Source of the DNA: Corallium rubrum
Lineage: Eukaryota; Cnidaria; Anthozoa; Scleralcyonacea; Coralliidae
Direction: 5' to 3'
DNA length: 64,000 nt
Assembly: GCA_964035015.1 (NCBI GenBank)
Contig: CAXIUP010000017.1
Span: 1-64,000, forward strand
Positions 33,945-43,299 of the stretch are shown here, in pieces; position 1 is the stretch's first letter, and each line of letters opens with the position of its first letter. A program made the translations under genes and the position numbers. Under the pieces are notes generated by a model. The model did no database searches and was not told where the DNA came from. It was given only the letters and a program-made list of their open reading frames with translations.

Positions 33945-34211
33945 CTACTTAGGTTTTGAAAAAGGGTCAACCGGTAGGTATCCCTTCGACTGGGCATACT
34001 TAATCCCAACCGTACTAATTCCAACAGCTAGAGCTAACTTGACGGTACCCTTTACAGACTCAGGGGTGCCCAAAGGTTCCCTCAATATCTTCTTCGAGGT
34101 CATGGAAATCGCCACAGCTCCACTTGTAATCAGGAGAGCGTCGTAGAGCTCGTTCAGCAGTTCTTTTCGGTCGACGGTTGACATTATACTACTACATATT
34201 TCATTCGTCAA
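33945..34211 (-). CDS. Small membrane protein
   Basis: 88 residues with two moderately hydrophobic stretches (YDALLITSGAVAISM, GTVKLALAVGISTVGIKYA) and a basic, proline-containing tail. The start overlaps the stop region of the upstream gene by 11 bp. Comparable short membrane proteins recur in Polintons, but I cannot name the family. Confidence 0.55.
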   Translation of the reverse strand: MTNEICSSIMSTVDRKELLNELYDALLITSGAVAISMTSKKILREPLGTPESVKGTVKLALAVGISTVGIKYAQSKGYLPVDPFSKPK

Positions 34212-34593
34212 AACTGTCTAAAACCGGGGAAGTCCGGACGGGGTTCTGTGGTTCGGGTTTTACCACAGTTCCTTCCATTACCCTCTCCTCCTCAACAGTT
34301 TCCAACCTCCGAACCGCTCTTCTCTCCCGGATCATACTGTAATAAAGTGACGCCCCACCGATAACCAACCCAATGGTTCCGATTAGGTATCCGTAATAAG
34401 TTGACCAACCCCCACCAACTCCAAGACCAGTTTCAGCCGCCAACCGCTCCCTGACTTTCCTCTTCTTGGCTGCCTTCGATATCTGAGCCAGTCGTTTACC
34501 AGCCTCCACCCGTTTTGGATCCTTAACTTTCTCCGTCTTAACCACTGATGTTATTTTAGGGACTTCCAGAGTTTTCACAGGTACATCAGTCAT
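34201..34593 (-). CDS. Single-pass membrane protein with basic N-domain
   Basis: 130 residues. A lysine/arginine-rich segment (KRLAQISKAAKKRKVRERL, about 33-51) precedes a glycine-rich turn and one membrane span (YYGYLIGTIGLVIGGASLYY, about 66-85); an acidic tail follows. Overlaps the next gene downstream by 11 bp. Function unknown. Confidence 0.55.
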   Translation of the reverse strand: MTDVPVKTLEVPKITSVVKTEKVKDPKRVEAGKRLAQISKAAKKRKVRERLAAETGLGVGGGWSTYYGYLIGTIGLVIGGASLYYSMIRERRAVRRLETVEEERVMEGTVVKPEPQNPVRTSPVLDSFDE

Positions 34594-34605
34594 CTATACA
34601 CTAAT

Positions 34606-34902
34606 CTATGTTTCATCTGTGAGGTCATCTGTAGGAATCTCTGAGATCGTCTCTGGGGAATCTGTGAGGTCATCTGTAGGAATCTCTGAGAGCGTCTCTG
34701 GGGAATCTGTGAGATCATCTGTAGGAATCTCTGGGGTCGTCTGTAGGGAGTCTGGGACCGTCGGCCAGACAACAACAGATTCAGTCACGTAGTACTCTCC
34801 CCTACGGTTCCTCCTAACACAATGTCTCATCACCCCGATAGCTCTTCTGAGGGCGTGGAAGATAAGCAGTATGGGCCGTCTAAGTCTCTTTGGAATCTTC
34901 AT
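34606..34902 (-). CDS. Basic protein with PTDDLTDSPET repeats
   Basis: I start it at the Met at 34,902 (MKIPKRLRRPILLIFHALRR) because the open frame upstream overlaps the divergent kinase gene. About 98 residues: a basic/hydrophobic N-terminus and a C-terminal tail of about three 15-residue acidic repeats (IPTDDLTDSPETLSE type). The tail is encoded by 45-bp DNA repeats at about 34,610-34,745. Unrecognised. Confidence 0.5.
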   Translation of the reverse strand: MKIPKRLRRPILLIFHALRRAIGVMRHCVRRNRRGEYYVTESVVVWPTVPDSLQTTPEIPTDDLTDSPETLSEIPTDDLTDSPETISEIPTDDLTDET

Positions 34903-34947
34903 ATAAAATACGGAAGGTCTAGGATCATACCGTATGCCTGAGGTATA
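34903..34947. promoter_or_regulatory. Short divergent promoter between minus block and kinase
   Basis: A 45-bp gap between divergent starts with TATAAAATAC at about 34,903-34,912 and a gaggtataatg stretch running into the kinase ATG. Both strands offer a TATA-like element. Confidence 0.35.
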
Positions 34948-35691
34948 ATGACCAACCCAAAGTTCGGTGCCCGACTGATCGCCCTCGACGGAAACATCGG
35001 TGTGGGGAAGACAACGTTCGTGAAACCATTCGCTAGGAGAAATGGTTACCATGTCATCGAAGAGCCAGTTGAAGACAACCCATACCTAGAAAGGATTTAC
35101 GCAGACCCTAAGACCTGGATGTATGAGATGGAGACCTGGTTCCTCGGTGAGAGAATCGACGCCAACCTGAAAGCTCTGGAGTTAATCAACGAGGGGGAGA
35201 ATGTGATTATAGAGCGAACACATCACAGCTGCATGACTTTCACGAAGAACTGTTGGCATAATGGGTGGATAACCAACAAACAGTTTTCTGAGTATTCCCA
35301 GGTCTTCCACTCACTAAACAATCTACTCCCAACCCCTGATGCCCTATTATTCCTAAAAGCCTCAGTTGACACCTGCTACGACCGAATGCTCAGGAGAGGT
35401 CGGAAATGCGAAGCCGGTGTAACTAAGGATTACCTCAGGTGTATACAAAGGTATATGAAAGAAATGACTGAAGACATAGCCCGTTAGGGAACTAAGGTGA
35501 TTACCCTCGATTGGGAAGACTTCGGTCCGGATGAATCGGAGGTAGTCGGTACCCTCAGTGGGATCCCTAATGGATTTCACGGTTGGATGGCCCGTGTGGG
35601 TGACCGAGACATCTACATACCAGAGATAGTCAGAACCGTTAGCCAGGCCCGACAGGCTCAGGTGAATCGTACCTTCTGTGATACCGCGTAA
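34948..35691 (+). pseudogene. Deoxynucleoside kinase with an in-frame amber stop
   Basis: The first 179 residues carry the dNK P-loop GNIGVGKTTF (about 14-23), the IIERTHHS block (about 91-98, matching the ERS-type motif) and the arginine-rich lid MLRRGRKCEAG. A TAG at 35,485-35,487 interrupts the frame. The same frame continues for 67 codons with KVITLDWEDFG, matching the last strand of dNK family proteins. Full length would be about 247 residues, normal for the dCK/dGK/insect dNK family, which phosphorylates deoxynucleosides for dNTP supply. The 3' end overlaps the convergent minus gene by 53 bp. It is a single nonsense change or a readthrough site. Confidence 0.8.
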
Positions 35692-36151
35692 TCATACTGT
35701 TGAAATGTGGGCGGACCTCAGTCACAATGTCGTCTAGTACACGGACGTCGGATAGGAAGACAGTTTCGTCGTACTGGGTCCCACGTGGGAAGCTTCTGAT
35801 CTGTGTCAGAACCTTGTGATAGTTGATATGAGCGAATTCATAGTTCTCCAGTCTGCCAGGCATCCCCGACTTGGTCATATACCCCTGTATCAGGATGCCA
35901 GGACCGGCTATAGTTCCGAGGGTCTGTGGGTTAGCTGTGACACCACCGGCTATCCCCTCAATCACAGTCAACCCAATAGAGACCGTCTCGAGGATCATCT
36001 TCAGTCTCTTCAACCTGGTGTGTTTCCATTTGTAACAAGTCGCTAGCTTATAGTAATACGAGTAGAGTCTCTGCAGTTTGTCTACTTCAGCCGATTGGAG
36101 GTTCTTACCAATGTCGTTGAAGTTGATAATGCTTTTTCTTTTTTTCTTCAT
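35639..36151 (-). CDS. Membrane protein, SLATT-like
   Basis: 170 residues. A basic N-terminus and helix (YYYKLATCYKWKHTRLKRL, about 32-50) lead into paired hydrophobic segments (ILETVSIGLTVIEGIAGG and TLGTIAGPGILIQG), then an amphipathic region FAHINYHKVLTQIRSF. The layout of paired membrane helices followed by an H-x(3)-Y-x-x-x-L-x-x-I helix resembles SLATT-type 2TM proteins found in many viruses. Identity at family level is uncertain. Confidence 0.5.
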   Translation of the reverse strand: MKKKRKSIINFNDIGKNLQSAEVDKLQRLYSYYYKLATCYKWKHTRLKRLKMILETVSIGLTVIEGIAGGVTANPQTLGTIAGPGILIQGYMTKSGMPGRLENYEFAHINYHKVLTQIRSFPRGTQYDETVFLSDVRVLDDIVTEVRPHFNSMITRYHRRYDSPEPVGPG

Positions 36152-36156
36152 TCTAA

Positions 36157-36954
36157 TTACAGGTCATATTCAGTCATGGTCCTGTTACAGATCTTCCCAA
36201 TATCAGCGTCCCCCAGACGACCCTCTACGATTTTCATACCGTAAAAGTTGATGTCTGAATACTCCTCCTTAAAAAGGTTCAACCCAAACACATTCAGATA
36301 AGGTTTTCCTATTTGTTCAATATTACTGATGAAAAATGAGTCTTTCAGTATCTCACCATTTATCCTAACGTGTGACACTCTAAGCCCAGATAGCCAGTGA
36401 GCAGATACCGGGATCTTCTTTCCGATGAACTTCGCTGGAATCATACACTCGTTGAGATCATCTGGTGACGATCCATCCACGAACAGTTTGTCACTCACCC
36501 CAGCTTTAAACCCAATGCTTTTGCCGAGACTGTTGTTACTGCTAAAACTGTTTTCACTATTGGAAACGATTACCTCCCAGGTATTTGACGCCGGTCTTAC
36601 GCTGTTTCTCTTTACCACAACGAAAACTGAGACATCGGTGAACATAAATCTGGGTATGCTAACGTGGAAGGCCGTCCTTATCGTCGTCTCAGGGTAAAGG
36701 AAGTGGTGGTCACCGGTGGTGTTCAGCTGTGGGTTGATACTAGAAGGTCTCCAAAACATGGTTGAGTGGGTCTCACCATCCCTATCCTCTATGTAATCAA
36801 CAAAGGGAGAGAATTTGGAGATCGCGTTCTTACTGGCTCTGGTTACGTTTAGGTCGAAGATGACCTTGTAGTTGGAGGTTTTTATGTAAGCTTTTAGTTT
36901 ATCGTTGAGTTTTTTCCTGGTGATTGGTCTGTTGTAACCATAAAACAGACTCAT
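36157..36954 (-). CDS. Predicted beta-rich protein, possible lectin-like or spike component
   Basis: 265 residues without membrane segments, rich in beta-strand patterns (TIRTAFHVSIPRFMFTDVSV, SGLRVSHVRINGEILKDSFF). The end, FGLNLFKEEYSDINFYGMKI, with a short tail starting VEGRLGDADI, recalls concanavalin-like laminin-G folds where a strand is followed by a loop of this type. The ATG overlaps the stop of the upstream gene as ATGA. Sitting between structural genes it could be a capsid decoration; this is inference. Confidence 0.5.
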   Translation of the reverse strand: MSLFYGYNRPITRKKLNDKLKAYIKTSNYKVIFDLNVTRASKNAISKFSPFVDYIEDRDGETHSTMFWRPSSINPQLNTTGDHHFLYPETTIRTAFHVSIPRFMFTDVSVFVVVKRNSVRPASNTWEVIVSNSENSFSSNNSLGKSIGFKAGVSDKLFVDGSSPDDLNECMIPAKFIGKKIPVSAHWLSGLRVSHVRINGEILKDSFFISNIEQIGKPYLNVFGLNLFKEEYSDINFYGMKIVEGRLGDADIGKICNRTMTEYDL

Positions 36955-38375
36955 ATACTATAGGACGTATATTTACTGAACAGATACCCAAACACGGCTG
37001 TTAGAACCAACAAAATTCCCAACTCATTGTCTGGCTTTGGTTGTGTGTCAGGTGTATGGACGGTTGGTTTGTCAGGTGTATGAGCGGCTGGTTTGTCAGG
37101 TGTATGGACGGTTGGTTTGTCAGGTTTGTCGTCTAGTGTTTCCAAGTGTGAACCGCTTTCTTGGTGTGTCTTTGGTGGTTGTTTGTGGACACCTTGGTAG
37201 TTGACTTCAGAATTAATACCAAATCTCATACCCTCCGACGCACGTTTCAGTACGTTGTTGTATCCTAGGATTTTCTCCCTCAGTATCGTCAGTGAGCCCG
37301 GTACTAACCACGTGTCAGGACTAATAGCCACATTCTGGGTGACGTTAGTATCTAATATTGCCCTGTTCATATTCAGAACCCAAGTACTAACGGAAGAGTT
37401 AACAATAGCATCCTCTACAAGGACTCTAAACTCTTGCTGTGTTTCGAGACTGCCAGCACCTTTGTTAACAATGCTGACCCTTGTTTTAGCCTGTGAACCT
37501 AGAACGGCGTAAACATAAGCCTCGATGGACTCATTCAGATACTGTAAGCCTACCCTGGTGAAACCATTTGTCCGTAAAGGGATGAACCTTCTGTAGTGTG
37601 TCTTATAATCGCTATTGAGACGCCACATCCACTCATGGAATGGACGGTTGTGTTTGAAACCAGAGTGAGGATTGATCAGGAACTTTTTTTCTCTAGGCAC
37701 GTTCGCCATGTTGTCAATCACATCATGCCCAACGTCAAACTCTCTCATTAGGTCACTCCTCTTTTCCGTTATGAGACGTCTTAGTATACGCCGCGTGGTA
37801 AAATAAAGGTGAAAACGCATGATCGAGATAACCACTGGATAGACATCGTCTGAGAATTTTAGGTGTTCTACCCCAACGCCAGAGCAGTACGAACTGAGAT
37901 AGACAGCGAAAATAAGATGGTAATAAGGTTCATTGTTATTCCACCATACCGCGATGTCCGTCCGACTACCTGGGTTCAGAACTGGTAATTTTGCCATAAA
38001 AAAGTCCTCACCGTTAACATAAATCCTGAAATTGTTAAGGTCGTAGTCTATAGCGTTGTCTGACAGATACGTGAACTCTGAAAAGTCATATTTCCCCTCA
38101 ATGTCCCTCTTCCAGTGTCGTTTACCCTGAACTTTCTGTACCGTACCACCACCAAGCCACACCCTTGGAAATCTTGGTGGTGGTTTATTTATTGTTAGAT
38201 ACCTGGTGTAGTTTTTATTGTTCTTAAACTCCGAATCACCAGTGTAGATGTATGAATCGTTGATAGGTCCGAAAAACACACCAGGTTCTGACTGACCGAA
38301 TACTGAATCAGTCATAAACTTGGTTCTACCGGCGTACGGATATCTGATGAAAAATTCTCTTAAGGTCTTATCCAT
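36951..38375 (-). CDS. Large unrecognised protein with C-terminal membrane anchor
   Basis: 474 residues, intact. The first roughly 400 residues are a folded, aromatic-rich region. A linker of three to four TPDKPTVH repeats (about 425-450) follows, then one membrane span (LGILLVLTAVFGYLFSKYTS) at the extreme C-terminus: a tail-anchored layout. It overlaps the next gene by 4 bp (ATGA). Divergent from the integrase across a 19-bp gap. Probably virion-associated by position; no family recognised. Confidence 0.55.
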   Translation of the reverse strand: MDKTLREFFIRYPYAGRTKFMTDSVFGQSEPGVFFGPINDSYIYTGDSEFKNNKNYTRYLTINKPPPRFPRVWLGGGTVQKVQGKRHWKRDIEGKYDFSEFTYLSDNAIDYDLNNFRIYVNGEDFFMAKLPVLNPGSRTDIAVWWNNNEPYYHLIFAVYLSSYCSGVGVEHLKFSDDVYPVVISIMRFHLYFTTRRILRRLITEKRSDLMREFDVGHDVIDNMANVPREKKFLINPHSGFKHNRPFHEWMWRLNSDYKTHYRRFIPLRTNGFTRVGLQYLNESIEAYVYAVLGSQAKTRVSIVNKGAGSLETQQEFRVLVEDAIVNSSVSTWVLNMNRAILDTNVTQNVAISPDTWLVPGSLTILREKILGYNNVLKRASEGMRFGINSEVNYQGVHKQPPKTHQESGSHLETLDDKPDKPTVHTPDKPAAHTPDKPTVHTPDTQPKPDNELGILLVLTAVFGYLFSKYTSYSI

Positions 38376-38394
38376 ATAACAAAGGTTAGGTTAT

Positions 38395-39531
38395 GTGGAT
38401 GCTGGGGTTGGGTTGGAACAGGAAGTGAGAGATATCTACTACAATCCGAAAACAGGATATCAGTCAGCTGAACGGCTGTACCAGAAAGCATTGGGGGAAG
38501 GTCTTGATGTGAGTAGGAAGGTGGTAAGGGATTGGTTGAAAACACAGGACACGTACACGAGGTACAAACCGGCTGTGAGGAGGCATAAGTTCAGACAGAC
38601 GTTCGTTAGCGACCTCGGTGAACAGATACAGATGGACCTGGTTGGTATGGGAAAGTACAAGAACCAGAACAAAGGGTACTACTGGATTTTGACTGCTGTT
38701 GAGATTCTAAGTAGGTATGCTTTCGCCGTTCCTGTTTACAGGAAGGACACGAGTAACATGACTAAGGCTGTGGATAAGCTGTTGGAACAGTTCAGAGGTC
38801 GCTTTGGTAGTTATCCTAACCTGGCTCAGTTCGACGACGGAAAGGAGTTTTACAGCGTCGGTGTGAGAGGCCTACTGAAGGAACGTGACATCGAGTACTT
38901 CAGTACGTACTCAGACAAGAAAGCAGCAATCGTCGAACGGTTCAACAGAACACTTAAGACTGCTATGTGGAAGTATTTTTACACCAAGGGGGTGTATAAG
39001 TGGATTGATGTCCTGGGTGATCTCGCTGAAGGTTATATTAACACAAAACACAGTGTCGTTATGCTGAAGCCCAAGGACGTTAATAAGTCAAACGAGAATC
39101 AGGTTTGGAACACATTGTTCGGTCATCATTTTGGTGATCACCCCTTACCCAAGTTCCGAATCGGAGACACCGTAAGGGTGTCAAAGTACAAGAGTATATT
39201 TACGAAAGGTTATGAGGCTAACTTCACTGAGGAAATCTTTAGGATTACGAAGGTCATCCGTGGTGATCCAAACGTTTACGAGATAGAGGACGCTGAGGGT
39301 GAACCGTTTATCGGAAAGTTCTATGATTCGGAGCTGTCGTCGGTGGATAAGAAGGATGACGTTTATAGGGTGCAGAAGGTATTGAAAAGGAAGAGAGTCG
39401 CGGGAAGGAAGATGGTATTGGTCAAGTGGTTGGGTTATGACAGTAGACACAACTCATGGATACCTGAGAGTGACGTACAAAACCTGGGTTCATATGTATA
39501 CTCTGAGGATGAGGTTAACATTATTCATTGA
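38395..39531 (+). CDS. Polinton integrase (RVE) with C-terminal chromodomain
   Basis: 378 codons in an open frame that begins at a GTG. No ATG lies in frame between the upstream stop and residue 80, and the ATG at 38,393 is in another frame. Either the start is non-AUG or the 5' end is damaged. The N-terminal HTH-like part (IYYNPKTGYQSAERLYQKA, WLKTQDTYTRYKPAVRRHKF) is typical of Polinton integrases. The DDE core is IQMDLVGM (D about 81), AQFDDGKEF (D about 147) and VERFNRTLK (E about 181). A chromodomain (VLVKWLGYDSRHNSWIPESD) ends the protein. It catalyses element integration. Confidence 0.9.
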   Translation: MDAGVGLEQEVRDIYYNPKTGYQSAERLYQKALGEGLDVSRKVVRDWLKTQDTYTRYKPAVRRHKFRQTFVSDLGEQIQMDLVGMGKYKNQNKGYYWILTAVEILSRYAFAVPVYRKDTSNMTKAVDKLLEQFRGRFGSYPNLAQFDDGKEFYSVGVRGLLKERDIEYFSTYSDKKAAIVERFNRTLKTAMWKYFYTKGVYKWIDVLGDLAEGYINTKHSVVMLKPKDVNKSNENQVWNTLFGHHFGDHPLPKFRIGDTVRVSKYKSIFTKGYEANFTEEIFRITKVIRGDPNVYEIEDAEGEPFIGKFYDSELSSVDKKDDVYRVQKVLKRKRVAGRKMVLVKWLGYDSRHNSWIPESDVQNLGSYVYSEDEVNIIH

Positions 39532-40195
39532 GAACGGTGAGAAGACTGTCTACTTCGAACAACCTATTATGGTGACAAATCCGAAACCACAAATAATGCT
39601 GAAGAAAGCGACGGTATACTGAAACTATAACAATGTGGTGTCAGGTCTGAACGATTCGGTGTCGTTCGATGGTATGAAGACATCCGCTCCTGACGGTTAT
39701 TTCGACTTTGACGCGTTGGAAAAGTCCGTTAAGACTCTAGCCGGGGGGTCTGGTGGGACGGTTGAGTTCGGAAAGAATGTTTACAACGGAACTTCTAAAG
39801 TGAAAACGTCGGAAAAGCTGAAACTTGGGAAGATGGGCCTTCTTTTAGGGTTTAATGGGAACGATGTGATAACTGCTGGTGGTGGCTGGACGAATTGTCC
39901 AAACCAAGTGGACATCAACAGAGGGTTGAGTTATGTCGGGATCTCGTGTGACGCTGTTGAGAGTGAGAAAAGTCTGGAAAATGGGAGGAGGAGTAATCTG
40001 ATTGGCACTCTTCCAATAACCTCTGAACAGAGTCTGAAAGGGAGCGTACAACACTACACAGATATTGAGTCGAAAGCTGAGATCCGAAAGGGTGTTTATA
40101 GTAAGATGACCTTTAGGGTCCGTGGGAATAATGATCAGACAGTAGGTCGACCGGTTGGGATTGGATCTGTTCTGCTTGAGCTGTACATAGGTTAG
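39509..40195 (+). pseudogene. Penton-like/minor capsid candidate, in-frame TGA
   Basis: ATG at 39,509 overlaps the integrase end by 23 bp. The frame reads FIENGEKTVYFEQPIMV, hits TGA at 39,620-39,622, then runs on open to 40,195 (SFDGMKTSAPDGYFDFDALE, later RRSNLIGTLPITSEQSL and a C-terminal VGIGSVLLELYIG). The order (beta strand, NN/DSVSF strand, GYFDFDALEKSV helix) resembles the minor capsid/penton-type proteins of Polintons as I recall them. Total about 228 codons. Only one codon is broken. Confidence 0.5.
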
Positions 40196-40201
40196 TATAT
40201 A

Positions 40202-41428
40202 ATGGCTGAGGGAGGAGAAGACTATGAAATGGATGATTTCGATGAGGGGAGGCCAGACGCTGGGGAGGATACTAACGAAACCAGCTTCACCGACATAAAC
40301 CAGAGATTTATACCACCCGATACGAATCCCCACATAATCACCGTCGGTACAACAAATGATACAAACAATGTCAGAGATAAAATCGACAGCAGCGGTGATG
40401 AACGAATGTTGGATAAGTCTATCATAAGTGAGAGAAAAGAGGTGCTCAGAAAGTGGGAAGAATGGAGAGATATAGATATAGATGAGAATGCTGGTGAGGC
40501 TTCTGAGGAACTGTTATTACAATCTTCGATTTAGCCGTAACAAAAATGGTATTACCGACGGTGGGATGATGTATAAGGGTGTGAAAGTTTTGGTACGTGA
40601 GGGTAATAAAACCAGGCTCAGTACAAACCAAAAAATATTAGGATTATTAATGAGTTTGATGAGCTGTCAGAAAGGGCTAAAACTGAAAATCTCAGAAGGA
40701 CCAGAGAGGACCCTACAACCTCTCAGGAAGTCGAGGATGACATCACCTCACGAACCAACTTAGTGATCAACGATCGGATTGAGGAAAGAGTAGAAAATCT
40801 ACGAGAGCAGGCGAGAGAAATACACATACCCGAGCAGGTAGTAAGAGAACTCTCTGGGATACTCCACCCACAAGGTACGGATATGGTGAAGATTGAAGCT
40901 CTTGAAAGACAGGTCGATCACTACAGATTAGAAGCATTAAGAGAGGTCGACCCTGTTAAGGAACAGTTCTACAAAAGCGTCAGAGAGGCAGCGGAATTAA
41001 AGGCAGACAGCATAAGAATTAGGATTGGTGAGAGACCTAAGTATACGGAAGCCGTGTCTATCCTAAACAACGAAGCCGAAAACAATGACCTGAACAGATT
41101 AGAAAGGTTTAAGAGGTGGGCTAAGGAAAATATGGTTGGCCTGTCTGCTATAGCCATTACCATAGCTGGGATTGTAACCACAATAGTTGTTGCCGCTAGA
41201 AATGTTGTTTCGGGGGGAGAAAAAGCTGTTGGTGGTTTCGCTAAGGCACTCGCTAACCTGGGTAAGAAGCTGGGACCTCTGTTGGCACCACTGTTCAGTG
41301 TGGTACCACAGGTTCTGACTTGGGGAGCAAAAGGAATAGCATGGTTAGCCAACAATCTGTGGGTTCTAGCTATAGCTATGGCGTGGTTATTGTATGACTA
41401 CTGGAAAAACAGAAAAAACAGAAAATAA
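40202..41428 (+). pseudogene. Polinton virion membrane protein, split by two frameshifts
   Basis: Three pieces in two frames make one protein of about 400 residues. These are 40,202 to about 40,535 (acidic, TSFTDINQRFIPPDTNPHI), about 40,535-40,625 (NKNGITDGGMMYKGVKVLV) and about 40,630-41,428. The last piece has a coiled coil, then WAKENMVGLSAIAITIAGIV and the highly typical ARNVVSGGEKAVGGFAKAL with a final membrane helix and basic tail. I recognise this C-terminal region from proteins of cnidarian and other invertebrate Polintons; its role is unproven but membrane-active or minor capsid functions fit. Confidence 0.6.
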
Positions 41429-41445
41429 AATCTGTTATGTAGTAT

Positions 41446-42687
41446 ATGACCAACAGAAGTCAGACAGAGTTGTTACCTGGATTTAGACGGGCTAAGATGT
41501 CGGAAATCAGGGGAAGTAGAACAAGACATACGATCACTATGAACCCCAACAAAGTCAACCCTGGTGAGGACCTCTACATCGACATACCAAAGCTAAAACC
41601 TGGTGGCTGTTTGGTCCCGGGCAGCTTTCACTTACTGTTCGACTTTAAGAACGTTAATACCAAGTCGTGGTTCCTAAACAATCTCTCCAGGCTTCTGGCT
41701 GAAAGGCTGGTCGTCAAGTTAGCTGGTGAGACTGTCTACGACAACACAGGTGAAAGTGTCCTCGGTGTGTACAGGGATCTCTGGCTACCGAAGAGTGTGA
41801 GAGATCAGATGGTTTGGTATGGAATTGGTCCAGAGAACTTGAGAAAGCTTATGTCTAAGGACGACAGTGGGGCTTCCTCTGGGGACGCTGAGAAGGTAGC
41901 TGACGCTTTGATGCTCACAATCCACGGAACAAAACTGAGGGTGAGATTGGATAAAATCCTCGGGGATCACGGCCTTTATGCTCCCTTTGAAATGTACAAC
42001 AACTTCCGATATGTCATTAGTTTACCAAAGGCCTCTGATGTTATGGTGGCCCAGTCAAGTGAGTCTGTTGATGGGTATACATTGGAAAACCTCGAACTGG
42101 AGTATGAGACGATTGATAACATCGACATCGCCAGTGAAATAACCTTACTGTACACAACTGGCCGATCGTTATCCTACGAACACGTCACGCTGATGAAGTC
42201 AACTGAATGGGCGGCTGGATCAACCTTAATCAACGAACACATTAACCTCCCACGGAAGTCTATGAAGGGGATTGTTATGATGTTCACAAATAAAACCCGG
42301 ACTGATAGTGAGGAATACGTCTATCCAAACATTGAAAGTGTTAAGCTAACAATCGAGGGTGTACCCAAAGCTGTCTTCAGTCAGGGGATTCCAAAGAGTT
42401 GGTTCTATAACGAAGCCAAAAGACTGTTTGGTGGAAAGGAAAACACGGATCAGTTTATGACAATCCGAAAGTTCTACAAGGACGCCTTCGCTCTGGCGAT
42501 TGACTTGAGAAGTATTGAGGACCGCGATACTGTCGGAACTGGAAAAAGAATCGTCAACACACAGTCTGGGGTCCTGATTGAGATCACCAAAAAGGTGACT
42601 GTGGCTGACGTAGTCTGTCAGATCTTTGTGCTGAGTGATGGTTTGGTGAACATGGTAAACAAAAACCTAAAATCAATTCAGTATTAA
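41446..42687 (+). CDS. Major capsid protein candidate (jelly-roll; F54H12.2-like)
   Basis: 413 residues, intact. It has strand-rich segments (HTITMNPNKVNPGEDLYIDI, GCLVPGSFHLLFDFKNVNT, ERLVVKLAGETVYDN), a middle with HGLYAPFEMYNNFRYVISLP, and the later YPNIESVKLTIEGVPKAVF followed by SWFYNEAKRLFGG. This order matches the C. elegans F54H12.2 type of Polinton protein, proposed as double jelly-roll capsid protein. It directly precedes the ATPase (the two frames are contiguous), the standard capsid-ATPase neighbourhood. Confidence 0.7.
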   Translation: MTNRSQTELLPGFRRAKMSEIRGSRTRHTITMNPNKVNPGEDLYIDIPKLKPGGCLVPGSFHLLFDFKNVNTKSWFLNNLSRLLAERLVVKLAGETVYDNTGESVLGVYRDLWLPKSVRDQMVWYGIGPENLRKLMSKDDSGASSGDAEKVADALMLTIHGTKLRVRLDKILGDHGLYAPFEMYNNFRYVISLPKASDVMVAQSSESVDGYTLENLELEYETIDNIDIASEITLLYTTGRSLSYEHVTLMKSTEWAAGSTLINEHINLPRKSMKGIVMMFTNKTRTDSEEYVYPNIESVKLTIEGVPKAVFSQGIPKSWFYNEAKRLFGGKENTDQFMTIRKFYKDAFALAIDLRSIEDRDTVGTGKRIVNTQSGVLIEITKKVTVADVVCQIFVLSDGLVNMVNKNLKSIQY

Positions 42688-43294
42688 ATGGATCATCCGT
42701 TCAATATGTTGATCGTTGGTATGACAGCCTGTGGGAAAACCTGGTATCTCCTGAAGATGTTGGAAGACGAATACTTCGGGTTCTTCGACTATATCGTTCT
42801 GCTCTGTCCAACGTTCAGCTGGAACAAAACCTACACCACCTGGAAATACACCTCCGACCCGGACTTCATCGCTGTGGATTGTAGTCAGGACGACGTTGAA
42901 ACTATACTGAAACACATTGTTGGAATATTCAGGGGGTCCAGAACACTGATAGTCCTCGACGACTGTGCCAGTGGACAGCCCGTAAAGAACAGAACAAGTG
43001 AGTTGGTTAAATTAGCCTTCAGCGCCCGACACTACAATCTGTCAACTATTGTAATCACACAACAGCTAACGGCTATCACAAAACCTTATAGGGAGAATAT
43101 CAGCAAACTGGTAACGTTCTACAACCCCAACAAAACCGACATGAAGGTTATTACTGATGACTATCTGGGTGCTTAGACCGTGATGAGGTTATGGGGGTAA
43201 TTGAAAAGTTAAAAGAAAACAAATACGCTAGGCTTGAGATTATGTTAAGGCATCCGTACGCGTATAAGGTGGTTATCCCAAAATCTGGTCTATA
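42688..43294 (+). pseudogene. DNA packaging ATPase (A32/FtsK-HerA type), C-terminal frameshift
   Basis: Walker A GMTACGKTW (about 11-19), Walker B TLIVLDDCA (about 87-95) and a sensor-like IVITQQLTAI segment are intact in the first 162 residues. A TAG follows at 43,174-43,176. Shifting by one base just before it opens a further 40-odd residues (MGVIEKLKENKYARLEIM, ending HPYAYKVVIPKSGL, stop before 43,295), which is the usual ATPase C-terminus. So only the last fifth is lost. Starts right after the capsid gene stop. Confidence 0.8.
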
Positions 43295-43299
43295 GTAAG

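Noticed and set aside
34603-35052. 148-residue minus frame overlapping the kinase
   Set aside because: The first part lies antisense to the kinase start; the start was moved to the internal Met at 34,902.
35497-35691. Separate 64-residue gene after the kinase
   Set aside because: Same frame as the kinase, begins at GTG and matches the kinase C-terminus; treated as part of the interrupted kinase gene.
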